Made by a program: the position numbers and the translations under genes. The notes below the pieces were generated by a model. It searched no databases. It saw only the letters and a list, made by a program, of their open reading frames with translations, and was not told the origin of the DNA. From positions 5,232,710 through 5,296,709 of the forward strand of contig NC_018398.1 of NCBI RefSeq assembly GCF_000208865.1: DNA of 64,000 nucleotides, written 5' to 3'. This document shows, in pieces, positions 1-11,230 of the stretch (position 1 is its first letter; each line of letters starts with the position of its first letter). The stretch comes from Neospora caninum Liverpool. Taxonomy: Eukaryota > Apicomplexa > Conoidasida > Eucoccidiorida > Sarcocystidae.

Positions 1-78
1 TAACATGATCCACCACGGTTTCCGCTGCTGATTTTCTACTGCGTACGCACTGCCAGTTTGAGGTTGCCTGTAAACCCG

Positions 79-3000
79 CTATGTTTCCACGACAAGAATC
101 GTGGCATTTTTCCACTCATACGTGTAGGAAGTTTTTTGGGGGTACTCGAATCGAGTGGCTCTTGGCTTGTCCACGAAGCCGAATTGAGATGTGGGTCGTC
201 GTTTTGTGGTATCTGGAATATAGTCTCGAGGACATCGACGCTTTTCGGACTGAGAAACGCGCAAATCTTTTAAATGATCCATTTTCTGTATCGAATACCA
301 TCGTGGACGACAGAAATTTCCTCGCGAGAAAATTTTGCGTGTCTGCGTGCATTTTTCTGCTTTTCCTCAGACAGGTGCCACAACTGCCACACTCTCACCT
401 ATCCGCCTGGATAATTTCGTCCAGTCTGGCCGAATGACTTCTTCCACAAGAGAGTTCGGCATCATTAACGAGTAATCAAACGGCTCAGTTTCTCCTCTTC
501 CGAGTAGAATGAATGGAACTTGTCCCAGCATATCGTGACAAGAGGGACGTATGATACCCTCTTCCGTCCTTACACATGTTCGCGCGGGATGTCCGAGTGA
601 GCTGTCGAATATCACAGGTGGATCATTTCCCGCCTCGAGGTAGTCTTCGTATGGAATAGTTTCTGGAGGACAAGCAGCGAATGTTTTGATGACTTCAGTC
701 TGCAGACACACATCCCAAAAGCAGACTGGGGAGATCGTCTGTAGAACGCACTTCTGACCCGATTTTCGCGTACACAAATGACTTCTTTCCTTGCCACACA
801 GCAGCTTCACACTTTGTCTCTGCTTGCCGAGTGAACAGGAACCGAAGTTTCGCCTGGGATACGAGAACATCAAGTTGGAGAAGATACACATGGCTGCACA
901 TACAATATAGGTCTATAAGATAAGCAATACTTCATCTCATGCTCCAGAATCGTAAAGGCATCCGTTCAGATTCATGCCATCCAATTGCGAAAACACGATA
1001 CCGGAGGCATAAGGAATTGCGCGTCAGCGAACCATTCTTCCCAACAAGCTTGCTATGCGTCTATGCGGCTACAACACCAGTAAACGCAAACAATGCTTTC
1101 CCCTCCTTCGGCGGTTCCCTGCAGGGTTTTATCTGAGCAAATCGACGACGGTGGTTGCTTCTCAGCCGTATTCCTTACGGCGATGCAGGTCACAAGAGGA
1201 TGGTTTTCTTCGTCATAGAGGTCGTAGTTGACCAACTCCTTCGCGCCCCCTTTGCACCGTGGCGTAGCAAGGTATTCGCCGCGAAACTTGAGTGTCTTGC
1301 TGCACTCCCCACTCCCATCTTTCTGTAGTTCTCAAAGCGCAAATACCACCCAAGGACAGCAGAACACCTCAGGAACACCTGCTCCGAAAATATCGGGCTG
1401 CGCCACGCACACGTGCATACATGATTGGAAATTGTATACTGGGACCGGCATCCATACACCTGGTCGGCTCGTAGATGAATCCTTCTGTACAGTTCGGGAA
1501 TTTTCCAAGCAAGTGCTGAGCAAAAACTAAAGTTAAAAGCGCGTACACAACGACACCGAACGTTTGCCTACTAGTCTGACCTCTATGGTTCGGTCCTTAC
1601 AAGGAGGGTGCTCTTGTATCCTGGTGGACACTGAGGAATTCTAACAACTTGAGTGGAGACGGCGCACGTCGTTTCATTGAGAGTCTTGGCACCCGGAGGA
1701 CAGCCGATATAGCCCGGATGGGTGCTGTTATACAAGCACTTGGCCATAGGCGGATCTAACACATAAGGAGGGTCACAACTGGGAAGAGCAGGGAGACGCT
1801 CGATTGGTCTACACGGCCCATAACGGTAATCGAGCGGAGTACGTGCTATCCGGTAGCCAATGGGGCAGGTCGAGATCGGTTCAATCTGAAGTGAAACAGA
1901 CGGTTTGAGGGGACTGAAATATAACAGGAAACTCGACGCTCTTTTTGAAACAAAGGAGGGAGCACCAGTGCCCCAGCAAAGAAGGAAGACATGGAACCAA
2001 AACAATGCACGGATCCATGGTGAATGACTCCCTGTTCTCCCGCACCTCTTCGGTCAAGCGAGGAAGTCTCAAGTATACGTATAGAGGGTCAGTACAACAC
2101 TGTGATACAACATGTTCAACGTGCATGACCACAGAACACCGTTTGTTGTTAGCAGAACGCATTCAGCATACGTCCCGAGTTAAGAACCTGACGCTCTTCT
2201 CGGCGCACCGCGTTGCTCTGTTTTTGTTGGCCACCGGTTGGCTGTTTCCTTTCCTGCGGGAGGGTATTCTGATTTATGCATATATTCATGCAGTCGCATG
2301 TACGCCAGTAATTTCTGTGGGGTGACAGGGATATGACCATGACTCACGGGACAGAAGGACCATACATGAAGTTGCTACAGGCTGAAGCAGGACCATTTTG
2401 AACAGCCTACCTCCGAGACGGTAAAGCAGCGTCCCATGTCCGTGTCGTAGGATCCCGCACCGACACAGGATCCCTGAATTGGGACTTCTTCCCCCAGTGG
2501 AGAGGCGCAGAGAGACGTAGATACAGCTTGGTAACCTTTCCGACAGCGAACAAGGCTGTATGCGTCAGTACTGTTCATGACCAGTTTGATGATGATGTCG
2601 GGTGGAAGTGTTGACACTGCGTTATAAATATCTGTGTCATTTCCTGTCTGGCGGAGGACCTGGAGAACGGACTGCGCCGTTTCCTGCAGCTCTGTGGAAT
2701 CGGAACAACGTCGCATTCATGCCACTAAATTTACTTGAACGACGACGTAACGAGTTTAGATCAGCTGAACAAAATATCTTACATAACATTAATTCTGTAA
2801 GCCTCATGGTGCAGTGTTGATCTGTGTAAATGTCGATGTGCTAAGGCTATACGGCAAACAATTGAGATCTTTTTGCTCTTGCCCTACGCGTTGGAAATAC
2901 CACCTGGAACGTGTCTCATTCCGTTCTTTTTTCCGAATGAACGAGTCTCCAACGAAGCGCCATTTCTCTCCTAGAGATCAAACCGTTGCAGCGAAAACGT

Positions 3001-3318
3001 ACACCAAAAACGTACACATAGAAACATGCCTACTACCACAAGCTTCGTAGCCTGACACTTGGGTTCCTGGAGACGACTTTCATTGTTGTTCCCCCTTGAA
3101 GTGAACGAAAAACGAAGCTAGTCACACACGGATTATTTGATACTGGGAGTAAACGAAAGAGAAGTGCTGCGTCCGCTAGGAACCGTCAATGCTGCAGAAG
3201 CATATTGCTCAGGACTCGCTTGCCATCGTCGGATCGTCATAGTGACGAACGGGGAAGAGTAAAGCATGGTCAGAAGGAAGGCGAGAGGGATGGAACTCAG
3301 CACTACGGTGCCGATCAT
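79..3318 (-). CDS. Secreted cysteine-rich protein, oocyst-wall-protein (COWP)-like, 7 exons
   Basis: Exon model, in coding order: 3318-3144, 2691-2411, 1885-1601, 1515-1411, 1322-1179, 738-399, 266-79. All introns are GT-AG, and the 1,518 nt close in frame as 505 residues. The first exon opens with a signal peptide (MIGTVVLSSIPLAFLLTML). A short helical segment (about residues 60-105) follows, then a cysteine-rich body with repeated C-x-x-G-Y/F/A units: CRKGYQ, CPIGYR, CPPGAK, CPPGYK, CTEGFIY. Repeats of this style typify the COWP/OWP proteins that build the disulfide-linked oocyst wall of coccidia and Cryptosporidium. A wall role is inferred; the secretory route and Cys spacing are what is seen. 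The last third has fewer cysteines and ends without a membrane segment or GPI signal. The 738 acceptor could instead be 753, in frame, adding five residues. The stop lies 78 bases from the window edge. Confidence 0.72.
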
Positions 3319-3439
3319 ACCATGGCATTAATAGCGACGCTGATATCGGATTTTAGCATCGTGAAGAATGTCGAGTCTGCATCAACAGCCTACTCCACAA
3401 TGGTGATCCTGTCTCTTTCGTAACATGCAATGGAGGAGG

Positions 3440-4273
3440 CTAACCGGGGGAGTCTGGCCCGTAGAGTCTGACTAAGTCGTTCGTCTTTGAGATATGTTCC
3501 GCAAGTGGGAAGTAACTGCCCCGGTGTGCCTCCCGAGTCGCTGTCCCATTTTTCCTGAGATGGACCAGCGGATCGTTGCCTTGGTCAACGGGCATGTCGT
3601 ATTGATCCGGCAGGAACTGCGCCTTGATTTTCCCCCATGCACTCGCTGTTGTAGAAGAGCTTGGCGCACCATGGATAACGTTTGATCGATCTTCTGAAGA
3701 GGAAACAGACCTTCCGTTTTGTCGGAGTCGAGAACCGACAGTTGTTGCTTCCCCAGTGTCGGATGATACGAATCGTGTTTCCGATTCCTTGTCCCGAACA
3801 TCTTGCGACGGTGAGGATCCAAAAGGATTGCCTGGTAACCAATACTGGACGGTAACACCTCCGTCTGGTTTGACAGAAGATGTCTTCGTAGTGAGGTTGG
3901 CGCTAATCTCCGTTCTGTTCCACCTGGCCTGTAGCACTCCGACAACTTCATGGTTCGCGGATGAAAATGTTCCAGAATATGGGGGAGTTTTTGCGAAATC
4001 CAGCTGGTTACTCTTCTGCGAGCTGCCAACTAAGGGTGAAGAAACATAGGGAATAAAGTTTTGAAACTTCCCCGCCTCAAACGGCTTTACCGTTGGGTAG
4101 TATTCTAAGTCGTCGAAGGGGTACTGGGTAGAGCACAGCAAGGTTCTAAGGTAGAAGAGGCTGCCAAGATACAGAAGAAAATGATGCAGCAGGATGCGTC
4201 TCCACCTTAGCATTCTTCCTAGTTGAAAGCAAAGGACACAGTGGTGAGAAGTACAACCAGCTGTTACCGGCAT
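3440..4273 (-). CDS. Signal-anchored/secreted hypothetical protein
   Basis: A single open frame of 277 residues from ATG at 4273 to TAG at 3442-3440. Residues about 21-48 form a basic-then-hydrophobic stretch (MLRWRRILLHHFLLYLGSLF and onward), which fits a signal anchor or signal peptide. The rest is polar and Ser/Thr-rich, with possible N-glycosylation sites (NRT, NLT, NGT) and no recognised domain. A second in-frame Met at residue 21 (base 4213) may be the real start, since it sits just before the hydrophobic core. I looked for splicing into the next open frame (3318), but that frame has its own ATG and signal peptide after an in-frame TAA. The two are therefore treated as separate tandem genes. 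A GTTAGC at the stop is a weak possible donor, so a further exon is not excluded. Function unknown. Confidence 0.5.
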   Translation of the reverse strand: MPVTAGCTSHHCVLCFQLGRMLRWRRILLHHFLLYLGSLFYLRTLLCSTQYPFDDLEYYPTVKPFEAGKFQNFIPYVSSPLVGSSQKSNQLDFAKTPPYSGTFSSANHEVVGVLQARWNRTEISANLTTKTSSVKPDGGVTVQYWLPGNPFGSSPSQDVRDKESETRFVSSDTGEATTVGSRLRQNGRSVSSSEDRSNVIHGAPSSSTTASAWGKIKAQFLPDQYDMPVDQGNDPLVHLRKNGTATREAHRGSYFPLAEHISKTNDLVRLYGPDSPG

Positions 4274-6089
4274 GTATCCAACGGTGACTGCCGGGGAGCC
4301 GGGCGACGTGGATGGAATGAATTCCCACGTGAAAAAATCTGAAGGTTCACCAATTTGTTTGCAGCAGTGATAACAAACACGTGGACCACACTAATTGGCA
4401 AGTGTTTAAACTGGAGTAGCGTGACATGCGAAAGAAGCCAAAAAGTGACACACTGCCAAATGAGCTGCCGTAGCTGCATCCCACTAATCTCCCCACATCC
4501 CATGCCAGCGGTGCTTAAAGTAAAGGGGCGAAAGAACATTTGGTGTGCAGTCGCGTTTCTTTGTGCATTCGCCTACTTGATCTGCTGGATGTTCTGCACG
4601 ACACCTGAAGATTCATTCAGCTACACACCATCCGGCCAGCTACAAGGACAAACGACCTGTTGTCCCAGTGTGTGTCCTGGAAAAGAAGAGCTAGGGAACT
4701 GTGTCATCTTCAAGTGTTAACCTAGGAGGGAGAGCTTAACACTATCCAGTGAATGAGGATTCGGTAAGAAGACACCCATACATCACGAGAGGCAATCCAC
4801 GTAGCGCTTTGTACTGTTGAAGAACCTGAGGTCAAAGCACTTTGCCTTCTCTGAGTTCGTCATTTGCAAGAGGAGAAAGCAACAGTCTACCTTCCTGGTG
4901 TCACGCCAATCGATTTGGTGGTGCGAAACACTTACTGAATAATGCATTCTGTCCATGTATCGGATTTGGAGTTTTCCACTGTAATACGCTCAGCTAAAAG
5001 TGCCAGCTTTTGCGCTACCCCCCGCGGCGCTCGCACTACACGCGTGCCTGCGCCGTTGCTTGCACGCGACGAAAAAAAAGAGTGGTTCCATGAGATCTAT
5101 ATCACCGGAGTCCTAAACAATGCCGATAGTTCTGTAAAATCTTGTCTTCGTTGGCGTTGTAGTTCCTTTTCAGTCCAAATGAAGAGAGAAACTCCACATG
5201 CAGCGTGTCTAGCCACCACCAAACTCCGGCCCGTTTTGCGTTCCATGCTGCGGTCGAATGCGTGTGCTGTGGATATTTTATGCCCTGAGAGACGTTTTGC
5301 CGTTTATTATAAGGTATTCTGCCTAACCCGATAGCCAGTTCAATGGTTGGTGTGGAATCCGTGAGATGTTTTGCGAAGATACTCGTATCCAACGCCATCT
5401 CTTCCCCAGTGCGGTTCGACTGATTTGGCAAGTGGGCCAGAGAGAACTGCACCCTGCGGTTCGCAAGCTTAGGTGGCACGTTCACTGATGTACCTCCATA
5501 ATTCATCCAGAGATATCTTTCTTTTAAGGATACATTTATTACCCTTCCCTTCATGATACTTCTTTAATTGCTCACGGACAGTGTGATGCGCTGGTCCTGG
5601 GACGCCTGGAGGCCTGGTAGTGGAGGTCCATGGCATGCGTGTCGCACAGGAAAAAGTTTTATTCGAATTTTCATTTTGCCTACGTGGATAAGGCTGTAGC
5701 TCTAGCAAATGCCCATACAAGACGCCCCTCCGTGTTCACTGTTAGCATAGTACAGTCCAAGCCAACCGCTGACCCTCCCGCCCGAAATCGGGCCCAGTAA
5801 GCCAGCAGCGGAAACGCTTTTACAAGCCACTTTTGTGGCAAGAACGATCACGCCGTTTATCGTCGAAGGAATTTTGCCCAACTTGGGGAACAGTACCGCC
5901 AATCAGACACATTCCGAGCGTGCACGAGAGCGTCTCTTTTCAAGGTCCAAACTACCAATACAACTCATCATTCAACTGTGTCGCATTCCTGGTGCACCAT
6001 GCTGAACCCAGTGCGAACGTGAATCAGAGGAACAACTAACCTCGCGTTTCTTTGACTTTCCATGGCTCTCTTGAAACTTTAAAGGGAAG
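4274..6089. other. Intergenic stretch with unresolved small ORFs
   Basis: It lies between divergent genes (3440-4273 minus, 6090-9057 plus) and should hold both promoters. It contains a small plus-strand ORF (4460-4720), listed separately. On the minus strand, open frames at 5102-5554 (150 residues) and 5469-5720 carry a plausible coding patch (LKRKISLDELWRYISE). I could not assemble them into a spliced gene with a start and stop. Confidence 0.4.
4460..4720 (+). CDS. Possible small single-pass cysteine-rich protein
   Basis: The open frame runs from ATG at 4460 to TAA at 4718-4720, 86 residues. A second ATG at 4502 in the same frame sits just upstream of a strong hydrophobic segment (IWCAVAFLCAFAYLICWMFC). 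This is followed by a short polar tail with six cysteines (TTCCPSVCPGKE, NCVIFKC). The layout is that of a signal anchor with a compact disulfide-rich ectodomain. There is no homology I recognise, and an ORF this short could be chance. It could also be a first exon, but no donor stood out before the stop. It lies head to head with the signal-anchored gene at 3440-4273, about 190 bases apart. Confidence 0.3.
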   Translation: MSCRSCIPLISPHPMPAVLKVKGRKNIWCAVAFLCAFAYLICWMFCTTPEDSFSYTPSGQLQGQTTCCPSVCPGKEELGNCVIFKC

Positions 6090-9057
6090 ATGGAGGAAAA
6101 CGTTCAATACTACTATGATTCGTCTGCTGATAAGTGGTGGTACTTCGATACTGCCAAGCAGGGCTGGTCGCCGTGGGAGGAGACGCCGGAAAATGCTGAG
6201 GGAGAAGCCACATCCTCGGGCGGCGCAGTGCAGACTTCCAGTCCTACCGAGGACACACAAACTGAAAGCATCAGCCATAGTGGGGAGGCACCGACCGAAA
6301 GTGCCGACAACTCCAGTTCGTCTGACAGAGGCCAGGGCGAAGAGGGCGTCACACACACACCAACGGAGAAGATAGCCAAAGGCAACTCACCATCGTCCCA
6401 AGCCACGGACAAGCTCAAGGCCGCGTGCACCTCGGTGAGGAGTGAGTCTTGTTCCTCTAGAGTTGCAGAGCATGAAGGGGGCGCAAAGCGCGCAGACGCC
6501 GAAGGAGACGGGCAGAATGTTGTCGAAAGTAACAGCGGTGACAAAGATGAATCAGCTGCGACCGTTGCGTCTCTAGTGTCTGCTGAGAAGGAAGCGGAGA
6601 ATGACACACAACGAACCTATTCTCTGGCCCGGAGCGATGCTTCGGATCGCGTCCGGGACATGCTCGCGCGACTTGCTAGTACCACTTCTCTGGATAGAGC
6701 ACTAACGAACATTGCAGTCGCGGGAAGCACTAGCCATCACGACTTCTTCATGGCACGGCGAAAAACTGGGGCTGGTGTGAACCCGGCAAGCGGTCGCGAC
6801 GGAGTAGATGCGTCAAATGCGGACGATGACAGAGACAGCGAAGACGAGGAAATACCGGAGATCGTGCATGACCCTATCGTTCGACGCAGCACGAGAATGC
6901 TGACCTTCAAAGACAAAGGTGGTCTCGCAGGATGCTTGAAAGCGGTGGCTGCACAACGCAAGTCCCTGATCGAAGAAGCAGGTATCAACGACTGACGCTT
7001 TCGAAGGGTTCTCGTGGGTGATGCGAGGCACCTGGTGCTGCTTTTTTGAGGCAGAGAGCGGACATTTATAAAGGGAGCAATGCCTTCTCTTCAGATGAGA
7101 GGCAACTTGCGCTGGCCTTCTCTCTCGCCAAAACAGATAATGCCTGCCTCTTGCTGTGTCCGATCAAGCGGATACGTGTACGTGACACTTTACCATCGCG
7201 AGGCAATTACGCCCCGATATGCAGATATGGTAGTCGAGGCCATCGTGGAAGTCGTGGGACGCATCTGCGCATCTGCACGCATGGTGAAGTATTTGTTAGA
7301 CGGCATCGCTGTTCCACTATGGCAATACAATGGCTGCGTGGCGCATTGCCATGCCAATCAAACTACCATTCTTTTTCCTTTGTGAGAGAATAGCTCTGTG
7401 GAGTGTCTTCAGGTCATCGAAGTTTTCTGAGGCTCTCGGCGACTTCTGACTCGGTGTGCCATCTCTCTTGTTTCTGCTGTTATATGGGCGATTTTATCAG
7501 GGGGATTGGTGCCGGGCACAGAAGATTACCGACAAGAAGAGATCAAACGGAGAGCGAGACAGCTTGCCTCACAATCGCACGTTCGCGCGCAGCGACGGTG
7601 GCTCGACGCTGCTCGAATGGCCTCTGGCGCGGCGCCAAAGCCAGCCGAGAAAATCAAGCGCTTTTCTGACCTCGTCGATCGTCTTCGGGAGAAACCGGCA
7701 CACGAAGATGAAGACGGTAAGAAGCGAAGCTGCCTTGTGACGCTAGGTGGAGACGGGGACGCAAGCGCATTTAAAGGCGTTGTGCTAGAACAGTGTAAAG
7801 CGTTCCGTGACAGGAGTTGCGACTGGAGCATATGGAGGGTGACCCGTGCCGGTTCGAGCTGTGTATATTCCAAGTAGCGTTGGCTTTCTGAGTTTTTTCC
7901 GATCCTCGCTAGCGAATCTGTTCTTGCTACCAAAGCCATCGGATGAGCCGTTCCAGTGAGCGTGGCCTTTGGCCTTCTGTCTTTCAGACAACTTCAGTGA
8001 TAGAGTCCTTCTCGAAGCCCGGGAGTAGCGAGTTGCGGAAAATGCTTTCGTGTCGTGTGGGGTTACGGTCAGTGTGGATTAGCAAGATTGTGGGTCGTGA
8101 CTCCCACGCGTTTTGACACTGGAAAATCCCTTCAAGTTTCGGGTGTGTATGCACTTCGGCACTCGCACGTTCCTTGTCCTCAAAAGTAGCGGCGACGCCA
8201 GCAGAATCCCGTCGCTGACATGATACCTTATACACCCAGTATGAGTGCGCCCCCACTGGTCAGCATACTCTCTTCTTCCCTTAACCATTCTCCGTGCTCT
8301 AATGGTCTCTAATGGTTCTATGCGTTTCCCGATCATGGAGGCTGTATACTGCTGCCCAGGTGGCAGGTCGCGGTGAACGCAGTCAAAAACCCTTTGGGCG
8401 GAGCGAGGAGTGCGCGATTGCAGGTGGACTGTATCTGCTGTCGCATTCTTGATATGTCCTCCGTTGTATTGACACACACGTTTTGACTTTAACATGGGCC
8501 GCGCCCATTCTCTTTGTTTTAGATCCATTTTTCTCAACACGTGTATGGACGCAGTGTGCCACTGCCATTCGGTGTGCCAGGGGCGGTAGCATTGGCGGAC
8601 GCCGCGAAAGAGTGGGTAGAGCTGGTGTCGGCCGCGAGGGAAATGGCCGAGGCAGGGACTTTGAAAGCTTAACACCTCACAGAGCTTCTGCTGATGGCAT
8701 GTTGTCTTTCCAGAACCCGTCCTTGCGGGACTCGCTGCTCCCTCGCATGCTCTAACAGCCGGCTCGCCGCCAGGCGCGTTAGGTGCGGTCGACGACTCGT
8801 TGGCGTCGAAACTGCTGATGAAGCCAGAAATCGATTTACGTGAGCAGCGACGGAGATCCAGTGGCTTTACCGGTGGCCAGGAAGGCTACGTGCGATTTGC
8901 GGATGCGACGTTTCGCGATCCGAACTTCCAGTTGCAGATGAAGGATCTCCTCACGCAACAGGGGAGGCGGAAGGGTTCGATAGACTCGACAGATTCGGCG
9001 GATTACACCGCGGGTTCCGCTGCTGCGGCGGAGCGCGCGGATGCATCGCGGGAGTAA
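6090..9057 (+). CDS. Acidic hypothetical protein with WW-like N-terminus, 3 exons
   Basis: Exons 6090-6981, 7501-7716 and 8714-9057 (introns GTATCA...ATCAG and GTAAGA...TTCCAG) close in frame as 483 residues. The N-terminus (YYYDSSADKWWYFDTAKQGW at residues 7-26) is rich in Tyr/Trp. It resembles the second half of a WW domain or an OCRE-type aromatic motif, but the first WW tryptophan is missing. Residues about 30-225 are Ser/Glu/Thr-rich and probably disordered. A short conserved-looking segment ends exon 1 (STRMLTFKDKGGLAGCLKAV). Exon 2 is basic and helical, and exon 3 holds a mixed-charge patch (DLREQRRRSSGFTGGQEGY). An aromatic motif of this type often binds proline-rich partners in RNA processing, but no function is assigned. 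A further open patch at about 8585-8670 (KEWVELVSAAREMAEAG) could be an alternative exon; I could not fit it in phase. Confidence 0.62.
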
Positions 9058-11230
9058 AGAAGCATGGGGGTCTTTCCCCACCGCAGTTATCGTGACACTT
9101 TGTCAGTGTTTCTCCTTTTCATTGAAAAGATTGTTTAACGAACTTGACCTTTCTGCTCACCCATGCAGGTGTAGTTTTAAAAACGCTGGCTGTCTTGCCC
9201 GTCCCAACCAGCTGTAGAACAGATAGACTAGGGAAACCGTATTGCTCCCGACTCTTACGGTGGTTTCTTTTAAGGAGAGATGATGCAAAGGACTGTGTTT
9301 GACTTGCCTTCCCTGCTCTTCATGTTGCGGCACAGGCGTGGCGAATGTACTCTGGTGGAGCAGATCACACACAGGTATTTTCTGTTGTATTCCGTGTTTT
9401 TCACATGGCGGATCAAGAACTCGGCTGTTGTGGGCAGAGCCCCTGTACCTTTTCGTAGCAACTGTGTTCGTCTCACGCATGCCGGAGAACTACAGCGATC
9501 TACCCGGCACTTGAAAACACACTCGTCCAACCTCTTGCGGAACTTTCCGCGCGTGTCATACCCCGCGCGAGGAACCAAATCCACTAACTGTACACGGACA
9601 CCGCGCGGCTGTTGATGGGATAGAAACTCCCGTGTGCTATTCCAAGGCAGCTCAGAGTCTACGCGGACGAGAGCCCCCAGCAAGTTGCCGCTGCTGCCCG
9701 TTCGCGGGCGAATCCCCATGCCCTGGATCTGCACGTTCCCTTACTAGCGTAGTTATTTTCTGGGAGACTATTGACTCACGGATAGTTACCCGTCAAACTA
9801 CTAAAGCCGTTCGCACGCTGACCTTAAAGCTTCCCAGGCTCAGTCCGATGGAGAGTGGTGTGTGGCGTGCGTCATGTTTGAGGGATAAAGGAATGCTCTG
9901 CCAGCGCGCGCACTTTCGTATTTCAACTGTGGCTGACAGACTACGTTTGTCCATGAAGGAATGAAAGAAACTGCTGTAAAACCCCCCACCCCCCACGAGC
10001 AACACAGCTATACCCCAGCGGACTGCTTCAAGGTTCGTGCGATTGCAGTCAACAGGTCAAAACTGGCATTCGAAAGGGAAGTGCTTCATTTGATTGTACA
10101 GACCGCAAACAGTCGACAGCGTTTGATGCGCAGGGAACGTCTTTCCTTAAACGAAGTGGCAAGCACCTGAACAACTTGAAGGAAACGTTATTTGTCTTCC
10201 CAGGAGCGCAACGGGCTGCTCTTTCCGTTCGCGGGTCCTGGCACGGCCGAGCAATCAGGCGCACGACTGCAACAGCCCAGCGGAAAAAACCTCGACACCG
10301 TTGCGGATGTTCACTGTTTTTTGCTCCGAAGAGACGCCGGAAGGGAAACCCGTTTCTTCCGGATTAAAGTGGAACGGCGCGTTTGAAAAAGAGAAATTGT
10401 TGGCGTTGCCATCTCGCATGAGATACCGCGTTGAGGCTTTGCGGAACATACTCGCAGGCGGCTGCGCGGGGGGCTCTCGGTGGAGGTGTAACAGCCCCCC
10501 TATATACGGCCGGAAGCGCAGGCACGTCGAGGGAGAAAACTACCCGATGTTTGTAAATTTCTTTTTTGGCTTGTCCCTCATCTCTAGTAAGCCTCAGGAA
10601 CGTCCCTTTTGCCGCATGTGGGAGGCAGCTGCTTAGAGGACTTGTCGTACCGTCCATCTTCACGAACTGGAACTCGCAGGGTAGCTAGCCTGATTTACGA
10701 GTGGAGCTGTTCCGCAGATCTCTTTGCCACGCGCTGCTTGGACTTGCCGATTTTTCGTTCTCATTTCCTGTGCGTTTCGCCGAAGCTTGCGCGGTGCGGA
10801 CCCACGCTCCGGTACAACTGGAATGTTTGAGTTTCTGTGACGGAGGTTTGCTAATTGTTTAGTATACTGTATGCGGAATCTCCGTTTCGATCCGCATTCA
10901 CCATGCTGTCGCAGCATGTTTTCTGTGACAAAAAAACGGGCTCCCGTGGCGGGGGACTTCGCGTTGCTTTGAGCCCACATTGAATTCTTTTTTTTTCTGC
11001 CGTGCCGCTGAAGGCCTAGTTTCGTTGACTTTCATGGTAAACTTGCTTTCCGCATTGTCAGATCCACCCATCGAGTCCAGTTATGCACCGGCGCATGCTG
11101 GGCGACTTCACGGCGGTTTTGCTCATGTGAAACTCTGAAAAAGCACTCTTTTTCCTTCTCCCTCTTTAGGTCTTCCGCCCTTTCCACACCTCTTCATCTA
11201 AGCTTCCCGACGGAATATTGTTGCTTCGCG
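9058..11230. other. Intergenic region upstream of the phosphatase gene
   Basis: About 2.2 kb with no ORF that looks coding on either strand. It presumably holds the 3' end of the preceding gene and the promoter and 5' UTR of the 17-exon gene starting at 11231. A pyrimidine-rich patch occurs at about 11145-11210, just before that start. No repeat or RNA gene was recognised. Confidence 0.4.

Noticed and set aside
3133..3440. Joining the 3440-4273 frame to the hydrophobic frame at 3318 as one membrane protein
   Set aside because: An in-frame TAA precedes the ATG at 3318 with no usable acceptor between them. The 3318 frame instead splices in phase to the Cys-rich exons as their signal peptide.
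5102..5720. Minus-strand ORFs containing LKRKISLDELWRYISE
   Set aside because: Two overlapping frames look partly coding but could not be joined with consistent phase, start and stop.
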